DNA of 8,116 bases from NCBI GenBank assembly GCA_012510745.1, contig JAAZHK010000013.1, forward strand, positions 1-8,116, given 5' to 3'. Under the pieces are notes generated by a model, which was not told the origin of the DNA, made no database searches, and saw only the letters and a program-made list of their open reading frames with translations. Made by a program: the position numbers and the translations under genes. Source of the stretch: Mycoplasmatota bacterium. Lineage in GTDB: Bacteria; Bacillota_I; Bacilli_A; RF39; UBA660. Shown one piece after another: positions 1-5,733 of the stretch. Every line of letters starts with the position of its first letter. The stretch's first letter is position 1.

Positions 1-801
1 AAAAAAGGTTTTAAGATTGATTTTGTAAATTTAGATAAAAATGGTCAAGTAGATTTAGAACATTTGAAACAATTAATAAATCCTAATACAACTTTAGTAA
101 CTATAGCAGCTGTTGATAGCGAAATAGGTATTAGACAACCTATAGAAAAAATAGCTAAATTATTGAAAAGTTATGAAAACGTTATTTTTCATACTGATAT
201 AACTCAATGTTTAGGTAAAGATATCATTGATTTAACTAATATAGATTTTGCTAGTGCATCGGGCCATAAAATATATGGTTTTAAAGGTGTTGGTTTTATT
301 TTAAAAAGAGAAAATCTTAAAATAATACCTTTAATTCACGGAGGTAAAAGCACAACTATTTACAGAGGAGGAACTCCAGCTACAGAATTAATAGCCTCTT
401 TAAATACTAGTTTAAATATTTTAGTGCCTAATATTAAAAATAATTATAATTATGTTCAAAAATTAAATGCTTATTTAAAACAATTGCTAAAAAATAATAA
501 TAATATTAAAATTAATAGTACAAATAAATCTCTGCCTCATATTGTAAATATTAGTATTTTAAATACTGATCCTCTAGTAATTCAAAAAAAACTAGCTGAT
601 TCAAATATTTTAATATCAACCCAAACAGCATGTTCTTTAAATAGCAATATGTCTTTGGCTGTATTAACTATAACTGATGATATTAAAAGAGCTGAAACTT
701 CATTAAGAATAAGTTTAAGTTATTTAACCACTAGAAAAGAAATAAAGATTTTTATAAAAAAATTAAATTTTATATTAGGAGAATTAAATGAAAGTAATTA
801 A
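1..801 (+). CDS. Cysteine desulfurase, NifS/IscS-like class V aminotransferase (5'-truncated by window edge)
   Basis: The frame is open from base 1, so the true start lies upstream; the TTG at 64 is internal. 266 residues are visible, against roughly 380 for the family, so about the first third is missing. Known role: PLP enzyme that takes sulfur from L-cysteine as a persulfide for Fe-S clusters or tRNA thiolation, in the cytoplasm. Seen: an EIG-x-x-QPI segment, HTDITQ (PLP-ring Asp), SGHKIYGFKGVGF with the Schiff-base Lys at codon 268-270, IHGGKSTTIYRGGTPAT, and the active-site loop STQTACS with Cys at 631-633, ending RISLSYLTT. DSEIG replaces the usual NNEIG and GGTPAT replaces SGTEN; from memory such variants are typical of one Firmicutes NifS-like subgroup, often found near thiI. 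It overlaps the next gene by 14 nt, suggesting translational coupling. Family call firm; the specific acceptor is unknown. Confidence 0.93.
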   Translation, partial: KKGFKIDFVNLDKNGQVDLEHLKQLINPNTTLVTIAAVDSEIGIRQPIEKIAKLLKSYENVIFHTDITQCLGKDIIDLTNIDFASASGHKIYGFKGVGFILKRENLKIIPLIHGGKSTTIYRGGTPATELIASLNTSLNILVPNIKNNYNYVQKLNAYLKQLLKNNNNIKINSTNKSLPHIVNISILNTDPLVIQKKLADSNILISTQTACSLNSNMSLAVLTITDDIKRAETSLRISLSYLTTRKEIKIFIKKLNFILGELNESN

Positions 802-1057
802 AATTAACTCTTTATGGTGCCCCGCTTGCTTAATTATGAATAATCTTTTAGATAAAGTAAAAGATAAATATGCTTTAGACATTATAGATTATGATTATGA
901 TGAAGATCATGAAAAAATTAAAATTTATAATATAGGTAAAATATTACCAGTAATTATTTTTTTAGATAATAATAATAAAGAAATAAAACGCATTATTGGG
1001 GAATTAAAAATAAAAGAATTAACAAAAATATTAGACAATTTAGAAAGAGGTTTTTAA
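788..1057 (+). CDS. Small cytoplasmic thioredoxin-like protein with WCPAC motif
   Basis: 89 residues with no signal peptide or membrane helix. A WCPAC redox motif lies at residues 10-14 after the first beta strand (KVIKINSL), and a probable cis-proline follows at P54 (ILPVIIFLD), which is the thioredoxin-fold layout in a minimal form. The start at 788 is supported by AGGAG at 777-781, six bases upstream, lying inside the 3' end of the desulfurase gene; the two genes overlap by 14 nt. The next gene begins one base after this stop. The context, directly before a membrane protein with a CcdA-like channel and an outer thioredoxin domain, suggests it feeds electrons to that channel (inference). 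Receiving sulfur from the neighbouring desulfurase is an alternative. The acidic/Tyr stretch DYDYDEDHE (34-42) is a local oddity. Fold assignment good, partner inferred. Confidence 0.85.
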   Translation: MKVIKINSLWCPACLIMNNLLDKVKDKYALDIIDYDYDEDHEKIKIYNIGKILPVIIFLDNNNKEIKRIIGELKIKELTKILDNLERGF

Positions 1058-1058
1058 A

Positions 1059-2246
1059 ATGAAAAAGATATTATTAAATTTAATGCTAGTTATTTTAGTA
1101 TTAATACCAATTAATACGTTAGCAAGTAATAAAAATATAACTTTGCATTTATTTACTTTTGATTCGTGTCCACACTGTCATGATGAAATAGAATTTATAG
1201 AAACTTATTTAAACAATAAAGATAATATCCACTTTAAAAAGTATTCTATAACTAATAATCAAGAAAACAAAGATTTATTTATTAAAGTTCAAAATTATTT
1301 AAATAAACAAAGCACTTCAGTTCCTTATTTAGTTATTGGTAATACTAATATCATTGGTTTTTCTGGTCAAAATACAGAAAATAACATTAAAGAAACAATT
1401 AATTATTACTTAAACAATGATTATTGTGATGTAGTTAGTTATATAAATGGAGAAAGTAATATTTCTTGTAGTTTAATTAATGAAATAAACGAGCGCAAAC
1501 AATTTGATTTACCTATTATTGGTAAAGTCTATTTAGGCGAAGTTTCATTACCTTTAGTAGCAATGATAATTGGTTTTGTAGATGGTTTTAATCCTTGTGC
1601 TATGTGGATATTGTTATTTTTAATCACTATGTTGTTAGGTACTAAAGATCGTAAAAAAATGTGGTTTTTAGGAATTACGTTTTTATTAGTATCAGCTGTC
1701 ACATACTTGTTTTTTATGAAATCCTGGTTAAATATAGCTAATTATATAAATAAAATTAGTTATATACGAATAGGAATCGGTTTAGTTGGTGTTGTTTTTG
1801 GGACAATTAATATTAAAAGCTTTTTAACTAAACAAGAAAGCGGTTGTGAAATAATCGATGATAAAAAAAGAAATAAAATAATTAAAAGAATTAAAAACAT
1901 TATTAAAGAAAAAAGTTTTATTCTAGCTTTTTTAGGAATTATTATTTTAGCAATAGCTGTTAATTTAATTGAATTATTTTGCTCTTTAGGTCTACCTGTA
2001 ATGTTTACTCAAATACTAGCTTTAAATAATTTGTCTCCTTTAACAGAATGGCTTTATTTAATCATTTATATAACTTTCTTTTTAATCGATGATTTAATTA
2101 TTTTTGCTATAGCAATGTTTTCTTTAAAGGTTACCGGTATATCAACTAAATATACTAAATATTCTCATTTAATAGGTGGTATTATTTTATTTCTTATAGG
2201 AATATTAATGTTGTTGAAACCGGGATGGTTAATGTTTAATTTTTAG
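1059..2246 (+). CDS. Membrane thiol-disulfide relay protein: extracytoplasmic thioredoxin domain fused to CcdA/DsbD-like channel
   Basis: 395 residues. Residues 1-22 form a signal peptide or anchor (KK, a hydrophobic core, then TLA before S23). Residues 26-118 are a thioredoxin-like domain with FDSCPHC (C37/C40) and a cis-Pro at SVPYL (P89). A linker with C122 and C136 follows. Residues about 163-390 hold six hydrophobic helices (about 165-192, 201-220, 235-256, 286-310, 331-357, 368-390). FNPC (C180) in the first helix and LFCSLGLP (C308) in the fourth match the paired cysteines of the DsbD/CcdA transmembrane electron carrier. A basic loop (about 268-285) should face the cytoplasm. Role by family: moves reducing equivalents across the membrane to the outer thioredoxin domain. 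AGAGG at 1046-1050 gives the start. It sits between the small thioredoxin and dut in one operon. The physiological substrate outside the cell is unknown. Confidence 0.88.
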   Translation: MKKILLNLMLVILVLIPINTLASNKNITLHLFTFDSCPHCHDEIEFIETYLNNKDNIHFKKYSITNNQENKDLFIKVQNYLNKQSTSVPYLVIGNTNIIGFSGQNTENNIKETINYYLNNDYCDVVSYINGESNISCSLINEINERKQFDLPIIGKVYLGEVSLPLVAMIIGFVDGFNPCAMWILLFLITMLLGTKDRKKMWFLGITFLLVSAVTYLFFMKSWLNIANYINKISYIRIGIGLVGVVFGTINIKSFLTKQESGCEIIDDKKRNKIIKRIKNIIKEKSFILAFLGIIILAIAVNLIELFCSLGLPVMFTQILALNNLSPLTEWLYLIIYITFFLIDDLIIFAIAMFSLKVTGISTKYTKYSHLIGGIILFLIGILMLLKPGWLMFNF

Positions 2247-2254
2247 GAGGTATT

Positions 2255-2752
2255 ATGAATAATAAAAATGATTTAATAAAAGAGATTTTGGAAATAATAA
2301 ACAAGCCGAAAGACTTATATGTAGAAGTTATACGAGAAGATGTCGAATTACCTAAATATGCTCATGATGGAGATGCTGGTATGGATATTAGAGCTGCGGT
2401 AGATGTTGTTATTAATGCTCTTGATACTGTAGTTGTTCCAACAGGTTTGAAAATAGCCATTCCTGATGGATATGAAATACAAGTAAGACCACGAAGTGGC
2501 TTATCTTTAAAAACAGCTTTAAGAATACCCAATTCTCCTGGTACTATTGATAGTGGTTATCGTGATGAATTAGGTATAATTGTTCACAACAGTCATACAA
2601 AAGATAATTTAGAAATAAAAAAAGGCGATAGAATCGCTCAGATAGTTTTAAATAAATATGAACAAATTAATCTTGTTAGAGTCGATAAAAATCAACTAGA
2701 TAAAATAGGTCATAATCGAGATGGTGGTTTTGGTTCTTCAGGAATAAAATAG
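2255..2752 (+). CDS. dut: Deoxyuridine 5'-triphosphate nucleotidohydrolase (dUTPase)
   Basis: Hydrolyses dUTP to dUMP and PPi, keeping uracil out of DNA and supplying dTMP synthesis; homotrimer in the cytoplasm. All five trimeric-dUTPase motifs are present in order: DAGMD (40-44), RPRSGLSLK (78-86), GTIDSGYRDELG (96-107, catalytic Asp D99), GDRIAQ (124-129) and the C-terminal RDGGFGSSG (155-163), which closes over the substrate. At 165 residues it is slightly long: about 20 extra N-terminal residues (NNKNDLIKEILEIINKPKD) precede the usual start of the fold. The start is fixed by a perfect AGGAGG at 2245-2250, which overlaps the stop codon of the upstream gene with only four bases to ATG; the next Met (residue 43) lies inside motif 1. 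Motif 3 reads YRDE where YRGE is common. Last gene of its operon, closed by a terminator. Confidence 0.97.
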   Translation: MNNKNDLIKEILEIINKPKDLYVEVIREDVELPKYAHDGDAGMDIRAAVDVVINALDTVVVPTGLKIAIPDGYEIQVRPRSGLSLKTALRIPNSPGTIDSGYRDELGIIVHNSHTKDNLEIKKGDRIAQIVLNKYEQINLVRVDKNQLDKIGHNRDGGFGSSGIK

Positions 2753-2776
2753 TTAAGGAATCCTTAACTGTTTTTT
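2751..2776 (+). terminator. Intrinsic terminator at the end of the dut operon, possibly bidirectional
   Basis: Perfect inverted repeat AGTTAAG/CTTAACT (2751-2757 and 2763-2769, loop GAATC) followed by G and six T (2771-2776). The stem begins inside the dut TAG stop codon. Read from the - strand the same stem is followed by ATTTTATT, a weaker U tract placed just after the stop of the convergent HD-kinase gene, so it may serve both genes. Confidence 0.85.
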
Positions 2777-2780
2777 ATTA

Positions 2781-4118
2781 TTAGCAATTTTTATTAATAT
2801 TTTCATTAAATGATTTTATATATTGTTTTCTCATTATTGGCATAACCTTTTCTGCTATTAAAACAGCAGTATCTCTTGGAGTAATATTCGTTGTATCTAT
2901 TTTTAAAACAGTATCGACACTTTTTTTAAAAATCAATTCAAGTTTTTCCATACTTTTGTTATATTCAGTTATATTCTTAATATTTAAGAATTTTCTTTCT
3001 TCTAATGCTAGACTATTAATATAGTCTCTTTTTAAAGCTGTTTTAGAATCAGTATAATTAATAATCAGCATATCAATCATTTCTTTTGAAATTTTTGAAT
3101 AATATTCAGTTACTTGTTTGTACTGTTCTTCTGACATATGATTAGATATAAAATTTCTATAATTCCAAATAGCTCTATCATTTAATGATCTATCAATTAA
3201 TATTATTTCATCTTTTTTAGAAACTGCTTCATAAAGTTGTTTTTCAACTTCTTTAATAATAGCTATATTTAATTCTGTTTTTGAATTATTCTTCATTTGA
3301 GGATTTAAAATAGTTTTATAATAACTAGATGTAGTAAACTCTTTAACTAAATTAACAGAAAATCCTCCTTTTGTAAAAAAATCATATAGATTATTTAATA
3401 CAGTAGTTTTTCCTGTTCTTGGAGTTCCACAAAATTCAATAACAAACGGTTTTGGTAAATTACACATTGCTTTAAGTCTTTGGAGTTCGATTTTTTGAGA
3501 ATGTAAATTTATTAGCTTTTTATAATAATCCATATCATTTATAAATATTTCTTCTAAATATGTATCCTTTTTCTTATAAAAAACAATATCTAATACTTCT
3601 TTTAATTTTTTAAAAATAGCTAGATCTTTATTTTGATTTAAAATAAGACTTTTATAAACATTTGTATAATACCATTTTTGAAGTTCTTCGCCTGCTTTAA
3701 AACGAGAAAAATTTCTAATTCCACTTTTTTGAAACACTAGCATTAAATCTTCTAAATTATTTATTTTATCAGCACATATTACCAATTTATTTTTTAATGG
3801 CAAGTTCTTTATTTCATTTATTGTATGCGTTTTCCTCTCTTGCCAAGATAAAGATTTGTCCGGTTCTGATGCGCCTTGTACATAACTTGCTATACTAGAT
3901 CCAAATTCCTTTTCTAAATCTTCTAAGGTGTATTTAGTATCTTCTACTACATCATGTAAATATCCTGCTGCAACAATTTCATCATCGTAACCATATCCTT
4001 CTAATAACATTCCCACACTAATAGGATGCATAATCATTGGTTTATCTGGTTCGTTTTTTCTTATTTGACCTTGATGTGCTTTAATTGCAAATTGTTTAGC
4101 TTTATCCTTTATATTCAT
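2781..4118 (-). CDS. SpoT/MESH1-like HD phosphohydrolase fused to P-loop nucleoside/nucleotide kinase-like domain
   Basis: 445 residues, two domains. Residues 1 to about 175: an HD hydrolase with the signature of (p)ppGpp hydrolases, namely R20, HP (31-32), HDVVEDT (H55, D56, E59, D60) and DKINN (D117, N120), plus an FKAGEELQKWYY tail typical of stand-alone HD proteins of this group. No RelA synthetase domain follows. Residues about 222-435: a P-loop kinase-like domain with Walker A GTPRTGKT (230-237), LIDRS (D308-R309, like the DR motif of thymidylate and deoxynucleoside kinases) and a possible lid region TALKRDY (360-366). The linker (about 185-220) is Lys-rich and helical. ATG at 4118 has AGGAGGG (4127-4133) eight bases upstream. 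Convergent with dut, which hints at nucleotide metabolism or stress control but proves nothing. Alternative: the second domain may be an uncharacterised AAA_33-like ATPase. Domain calls good, substrates unknown. Confidence 0.85.
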   Translation of the reverse strand: MNIKDKAKQFAIKAHQGQIRKNEPDKPMIMHPISVGMLLEGYGYDDEIVAAGYLHDVVEDTKYTLEDLEKEFGSSIASYVQGASEPDKSLSWQERKTHTINEIKNLPLKNKLVICADKINNLEDLMLVFQKSGIRNFSRFKAGEELQKWYYTNVYKSLILNQNKDLAIFKKLKEVLDIVFYKKKDTYLEEIFINDMDYYKKLINLHSQKIELQRLKAMCNLPKPFVIEFCGTPRTGKTTVLNNLYDFFTKGGFSVNLVKEFTTSSYYKTILNPQMKNNSKTELNIAIIKEVEKQLYEAVSKKDEIILIDRSLNDRAIWNYRNFISNHMSEEQYKQVTEYYSKISKEMIDMLIINYTDSKTALKRDYINSLALEERKFLNIKNITEYNKSMEKLELIFKKSVDTVLKIDTTNITPRDTAVLIAEKVMPIMRKQYIKSFNENINKNC

Positions 4119-4147
4119 TATTTAAACCCTCCTGTATTAAGTAACTC

Positions 4148-4163
4148 AATACTTTTTAGTATT
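4148..4163. repeat. Short inverted repeat in the HD-kinase leader
   Basis: AATACT-TTTT-AGTATT (4148-4153 and 4158-4163) is a six-bp stem with a four-base loop, 15 bases upstream of the AGGAGGG ribosome binding site on the - strand. On the + strand it is followed by only three T. It could form a small leader hairpin; no further support. Confidence 0.35.
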
Positions 4164-4172
4164 TTTGTCAAT

Positions 4173-4188
4173 TAAAGATTAATCTTTA
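4173..4188. repeat. Perfect 16-bp palindrome upstream of the HD-kinase gene
   Basis: TAAAGATTAATCTTTA is its own reverse complement. It lies about 55 bases upstream of the HD-kinase start and two bases from TTGACA (4166-4171, - strand). The size and symmetry suit a dimeric repressor site, but there is no well-placed -10 for that TTGACA, so an operator role is only a possibility. Confidence 0.4.
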
Positions 4189-4335
4189 TCATACCTATTT
4201 ATTGCATATAGAAAATAAGTATCAATTTCTAATATTGATGTATTCAAATTATTTCTTATTATTATAAATAGTCGAAATTCTTTGGCAGGTTTCTTCAAAA
4301 GATGTTTCTTGAATTTCTTCTATTATATCACCCTT
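4179..4335 (-). pseudogene. Possible remnant of a small frameshifted coding sequence
   Basis: Two adjoining - strand frames read like protein. The first, 4249-4335, preceded by TAA at 4336-4338, gives a stretch ending EEIQETSFEETCQRISTIYN then NKK and TAA (4249-4251). The second, open from 4319 down to TAA at 4179-4181, gives NNLNTSILEIDTYFLYAINR then YDKD and stop. A frameshift near 4256-4270 would join them into about 50 residues. No ATG/GTG start with a ribosome binding site is visible for either frame, and I do not recognise a family. It may equally be a noncoding leader of the HD-kinase gene in AT-rich DNA where open frames occur by chance. Confidence 0.25.
4322..4330 (-). promoter_or_regulatory. 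Possible extended -10 promoter for the HD-kinase gene
   Basis: On the - strand TGATATAAT is a perfect extended -10 (TGnTATAAT). The -35 position 17 bases upstream (4345-4350, ATATTA) is poor, which extended -10 promoters can tolerate. It would give a leader of roughly 200 bases containing the inverted repeats nearer the gene. It overlaps the coding-like remnant, so the two readings compete. Confidence 0.35.
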
Positions 4336-4396
4336 TTAATTATATAATATATTTGATAAAACTCCAAGATACAATAATTTATTTTTTATTCTCCCT

Positions 4397-4426
4397 AAAA
4401 AAATAAAAACACCATATAGTGCCTTT
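4397..4426 (-). terminator. Intrinsic terminator after the tRNA-Ile/Glu/Leu operon
   Basis: On the - strand AAAGGCACT (4418-4426), loop ATAT, GGTGTTTTT (4405-4413) pairs over nine positions if G-U pairs are allowed, and is followed by ATTTTTTT (4397-4404). It lies 12 bases past the CCA end of tRNA-Leu, as expected for the end of the tRNA transcript. Confidence 0.7.
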
Positions 4427-4437
4427 ATATTTTTGTT

Positions 4438-4522
4438 TGGTGCGGGTAACAGGAGTTGAACCTGCAAGGGTTGCCCCGCTAGATCCTAAGTCTAGTGCGT
4501 CTGCCAATTCCGCCATACCCGC
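4438..4522 (-). tRNA. tRNA-Leu(TAG)
   Basis: Acceptor GCGGGTA (4516-4522) pairs with TACCCGC (4442-4448), discriminator A at 4441, encoded CCA at 4438-4440. The anticodon stem CTAGA/TCTAG encloses the loop CTTAGGA with anticodon TAG at 4486-4488. The T arm is CAGGTTCAACTCCTG and the long variable arm (GCGGGGCAACCCTT) is the class II hallmark of leucine tRNAs. Reads CUA and, by wobble, other CUN codons. Third and last gene of the tRNA operon, only three bases after tRNA-Glu. Confidence 0.96.
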
Positions 4523-4525
4523 ATA

Positions 4526-4601
4526 TGGTGACCTGTACGGGATTTGAACCCGTGAATGCTGCCGTGAAAGGGCAGTGTGTTAACCACTTCACCAACAGGC
4601 C
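4526..4601 (-). tRNA. tRNA-Glu(TTC)
   Basis: 76 bases including encoded CCA (4526-4528). Acceptor GGCCTGT pairs with ACAGGTC (one G-U). The anticodon stem CTGCC/GGCAG encloses loop CTTTCAC with anticodon TTC at 4566-4568. The T arm is ACGGGTTCAAATCCCGT. Reads both GAA and GAG. Middle gene of the three-tRNA operon. Confidence 0.97.
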
Positions 4602-4613
4602 ATAATATATAAA

Positions 4614-4690
4614 TGGTGGGCTTGAATGGACTCGAACCATCGACCTCACGCTTATCAGGCGTGTGCTCTAACCAGCTGAGCTACAAGCCC
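4614..4690 (-). tRNA. tRNA-Ile(GAT)
   Basis: 77 bases including encoded CCA (4614-4616). Acceptor GGGCTTG pairs with CAAGCCC. The anticodon stem CACGC/GCGTG encloses loop CTGATAA with anticodon GAT at 4654-4656. Because it is GAT rather than CAT, no lysidine modification is needed to call it isoleucine. First gene of the tRNA operon. Confidence 0.97.
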
Positions 4691-4744
4691 ATTTATATAA
4701 ATCAATTCAAGATATTTTAATATTAAATTGAGTTGACTTAATAT

Positions 4745-4773
4745 ATTTTACATTATTTATATTAATTTGGCAA
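4745..4773 (-). promoter_or_regulatory. Promoter of the tRNA-Ile/Glu/Leu operon
   Basis: On the - strand TTGCCA (-35, 4768-4773), a 17-base spacer and TAAAAT (-10, 4745-4750), giving a start near 4738 and a leader of about 48 bases before tRNA-Ile. The -35 is 16 bases past the stop codon of the upstream SDR gene. No terminator is visible between them, so read-through from the SDR gene may add to transcription. Confidence 0.7.
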
Positions 4774-4788
4774 GATATTTTGAAGAAA

Positions 4789-5559
4789 TTAATGTGTCAT
4801 TTTCTTATTTATTAAATTTATAGCATATTTTGAGTTTAATTTATATATAAAATTCATAAGTTTAGAATCTGTTCCAACAAAAAGTTTAAATTTATTTTTT
4901 TCAATACCATTTATTATTATATGTGCAGCTTTAGATGCAGATAACATTTTATAATTAGAAAAATCTTCATTGGTTTTTAAATCTTTACTTATATTTGTAT
5001 TAACTGCACCAGGAAAAACAATCATAACATGAACATTAGTATTTTTCAATTCAGCATACAACCCTTCGGTTAATAATTTTAAAGCAGCTTTAGATGCACC
5101 ATATACCGTTTGTTTTGGAAAAGGAAAAAATCCTCCCATACTAGAAATATTAGTAATATTTCCTTCTTTACTTTTTAATATCAAAGGTAAAAACAATTTT
5201 GTTAATTTAAGTGGACCATAAAAATTAATATCCATAACTCTATTAATTGAATTCATGTCTAACTCATTGAAACTAACAAATTTTTGTATAATACCTGCAT
5301 TATTAATTAAAATATCTAGTTTTTTATGATCAATTATATATGTTTCATAAAAATCTTTGATACTAACGTCACTAGATACATCAACTATATATGAAAAGAA
5401 ACGTTTATTATTAATTAATTGAGAGGTTTCTTCTAAACCTTCTTTATTAATGTCAACACCAATTACATAAGCTCCCATAGCTATTAATTGCAATGCTAAT
5501 TCTCTACCAATCCCTGATCCTGCTCCTGTTAAAATTATTTTTTTATCTTTAATTTTCAT
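4789..5559 (-). CDS. Short-chain dehydrogenase/reductase (classical SDR family oxidoreductase)
   Basis: 256 residues from the start chosen here, the usual SDR length. Rossmann motif TGAGSGIG (11-18), Asp36 at the end of beta-2 (VIGVDINK), which favours NAD(H) over NADP(H), NNAG (86-89), catalytic tetrad Asn112 (MDINFYG), Ser140 (NISSMGG), Tyr153 and Lys157 (YGASK), and PG (183-184). It should reduce or oxidise a carbonyl/alcohol in the cytoplasm; the substrate cannot be told. I chose ATG at 5557-5559 because AGGTG lies just upstream (5565-5569) and MKIKDKKIILTGAG is the normal SDR opening. The ATG at 5587-5589 would add ten residues (MGGIIIIGDI) but lacks a ribosome binding site and abuts an upstream stop. 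A C-terminal helix (LMNFIYKLNSKYAINLI) may be membrane-associated. tRNA-Lys lies upstream, the tRNA operon downstream. Confidence 0.92.
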   Translation of the reverse strand: MKIKDKKIILTGAGSGIGRELALQLIAMGAYVIGVDINKEGLEETSQLINNKRFFSYIVDVSSDVSIKDFYETYIIDHKKLDILINNAGIIQKFVSFNELDMNSINRVMDINFYGPLKLTKLFLPLILKSKEGNITNISSMGGFFPFPKQTVYGASKAALKLLTEGLYAELKNTNVHVMIVFPGAVNTNISKDLKTNEDFSNYKMLSASKAAHIIINGIEKNKFKLFVGTDSKLMNFIYKLNSKYAINLINKKMTH

Positions 5560-5575
5560 AATATCACCTATAATA

Positions 5576-5581
5576 ATTATA
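5576..5581 (-). promoter_or_regulatory. Candidate -10 element for the SDR gene
   Basis: A perfect TATAAT on the - strand 17 bases before the chosen SDR start. The -35 region 16-17 bases upstream (ATTATT/GATTAT) is poor. Transcription from here would start near 5569, almost at the Shine-Dalgarno, so it would give a very short leader. It may simply be AT-rich chance. Confidence 0.3.
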
Positions 5582-5589
5582 CCACCCAT

Positions 5590-5721
5590 TTAAGAAAAAT
5601 AATCATAAAACGATTTTCTTTTGTAAAGTGTTGAACAATTTCTTAATAAAAAAACAGCCTCATTGAGTTTTTCAGAAGTTATATTTATTATATAACTTTT
5701 TGTCCAACTTTTGGAAGCCAT
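5590..5721 (-). CDS. Possible 43-residue small ORF between tRNA-Lys and the SDR gene
   Basis: ATG at 5719-5721 to TAA at 5590-5592; the stop directly touches the longer alternative ATG of the SDR gene. The product starts MASKSWTKSYIINITSEKLN and ends RKSFYDYFS; it has one Trp, mixed charged residues and no signal peptide or clear membrane helix. For: unusually balanced composition for AT-rich spacer DNA, and exact abutment to the SDR frame. Against: no ribosome binding site (only the CCA end of tRNA-Lys and AT-rich DNA lie upstream), and it overlaps a perfect nine-bp inverted repeat and a possible terminator, both of which would also explain the sequence. No family recognised. Confidence 0.25.
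   Translation of the reverse strand: MASKSWTKSYIINITSEKLNEAVFLLRNCSTLYKRKSFYDYFS
5647..5673 (-). terminator. Weak candidate terminator for tRNA-Lys
   Basis: On the - strand AAAAAC (5667-5672), an 11-base loop region, then GTTTTT (5650-5655) continuing as a seven-T run. An inner TC..GA pairing is possible. The stem is mostly A-U and therefore weak, but the T tract is good and no better terminator exists before the SDR gene. Confidence 0.35.
5676..5698. repeat. Perfect nine-bp inverted repeat downstream of tRNA-Lys
   Basis: AAGTTATAT (5676-5684), loop TTATT, ATATAACTT (5690-5698). Read on the + strand it is followed by a short T run; on the - strand, the direction of the neighbouring genes, it is not, so it is not a good terminator for tRNA-Lys on its own. 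It may be a 3' trailer or leader hairpin. Confidence 0.55.
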
Positions 5722-5733
5722 TTCAATACAAAT

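Larger units (their letters stand above)
4119..4437. other. Intergenic region between the tRNA-Leu 3' end and the HD-kinase start
   Basis: About 319 bases without a confident gene, very AT-rich. On the - strand, in transcription order, it holds the tRNA operon terminator, a possible extended -10 promoter (4322-4330), coding-like fragments in two frames (4179-4335), a 16-bp palindrome (4173-4188), a TTGACA (4166-4171), a six-bp inverted repeat (4148-4163) and the AGGAGGG ribosome binding site (4127-4133). A short + strand frame at 4302-4406 is not credible. Confidence 0.6.

Noticed and set aside
64..66. TTG as start of the desulfurase gene
   Set aside because: The reading frame and family homology continue upstream to base 1 (residues matching the GxIDLexL region), so the start is outside the window.
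4166..4171. TTGACA as a -35 box for the HD-kinase gene
   Set aside because: At 16-18 bases downstream the - strand reads around TGAGTT, with no acceptable -10; kept only as part of the palindrome cluster.
4302..4406. 34-residue + strand frame starting MFLEFLLLYHPFNY
   Set aside because: No ribosome binding site, hydrophobic low-complexity composition expected from AT-rich DNA, opposite to the better coding-like frames, and it runs into the tRNA operon terminator.
4708..4781. Direct repeat CAAGATATTTT at 4708-4718 and 4771-4781
   Set aside because: Eleven bases of AT-rich sequence flanking a tRNA promoter; no accompanying inverted ends, integrase or duplicated tRNA end to suggest an attachment site or insertion.
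5587..5589. Upstream ATG for the SDR gene (266 residues)
   Set aside because: No ribosome binding site before it, and it would add a non-family MGGIIIIGDI prefix; the ATG at 5557-5559 has AGGTG upstream and the usual SDR N-terminus.
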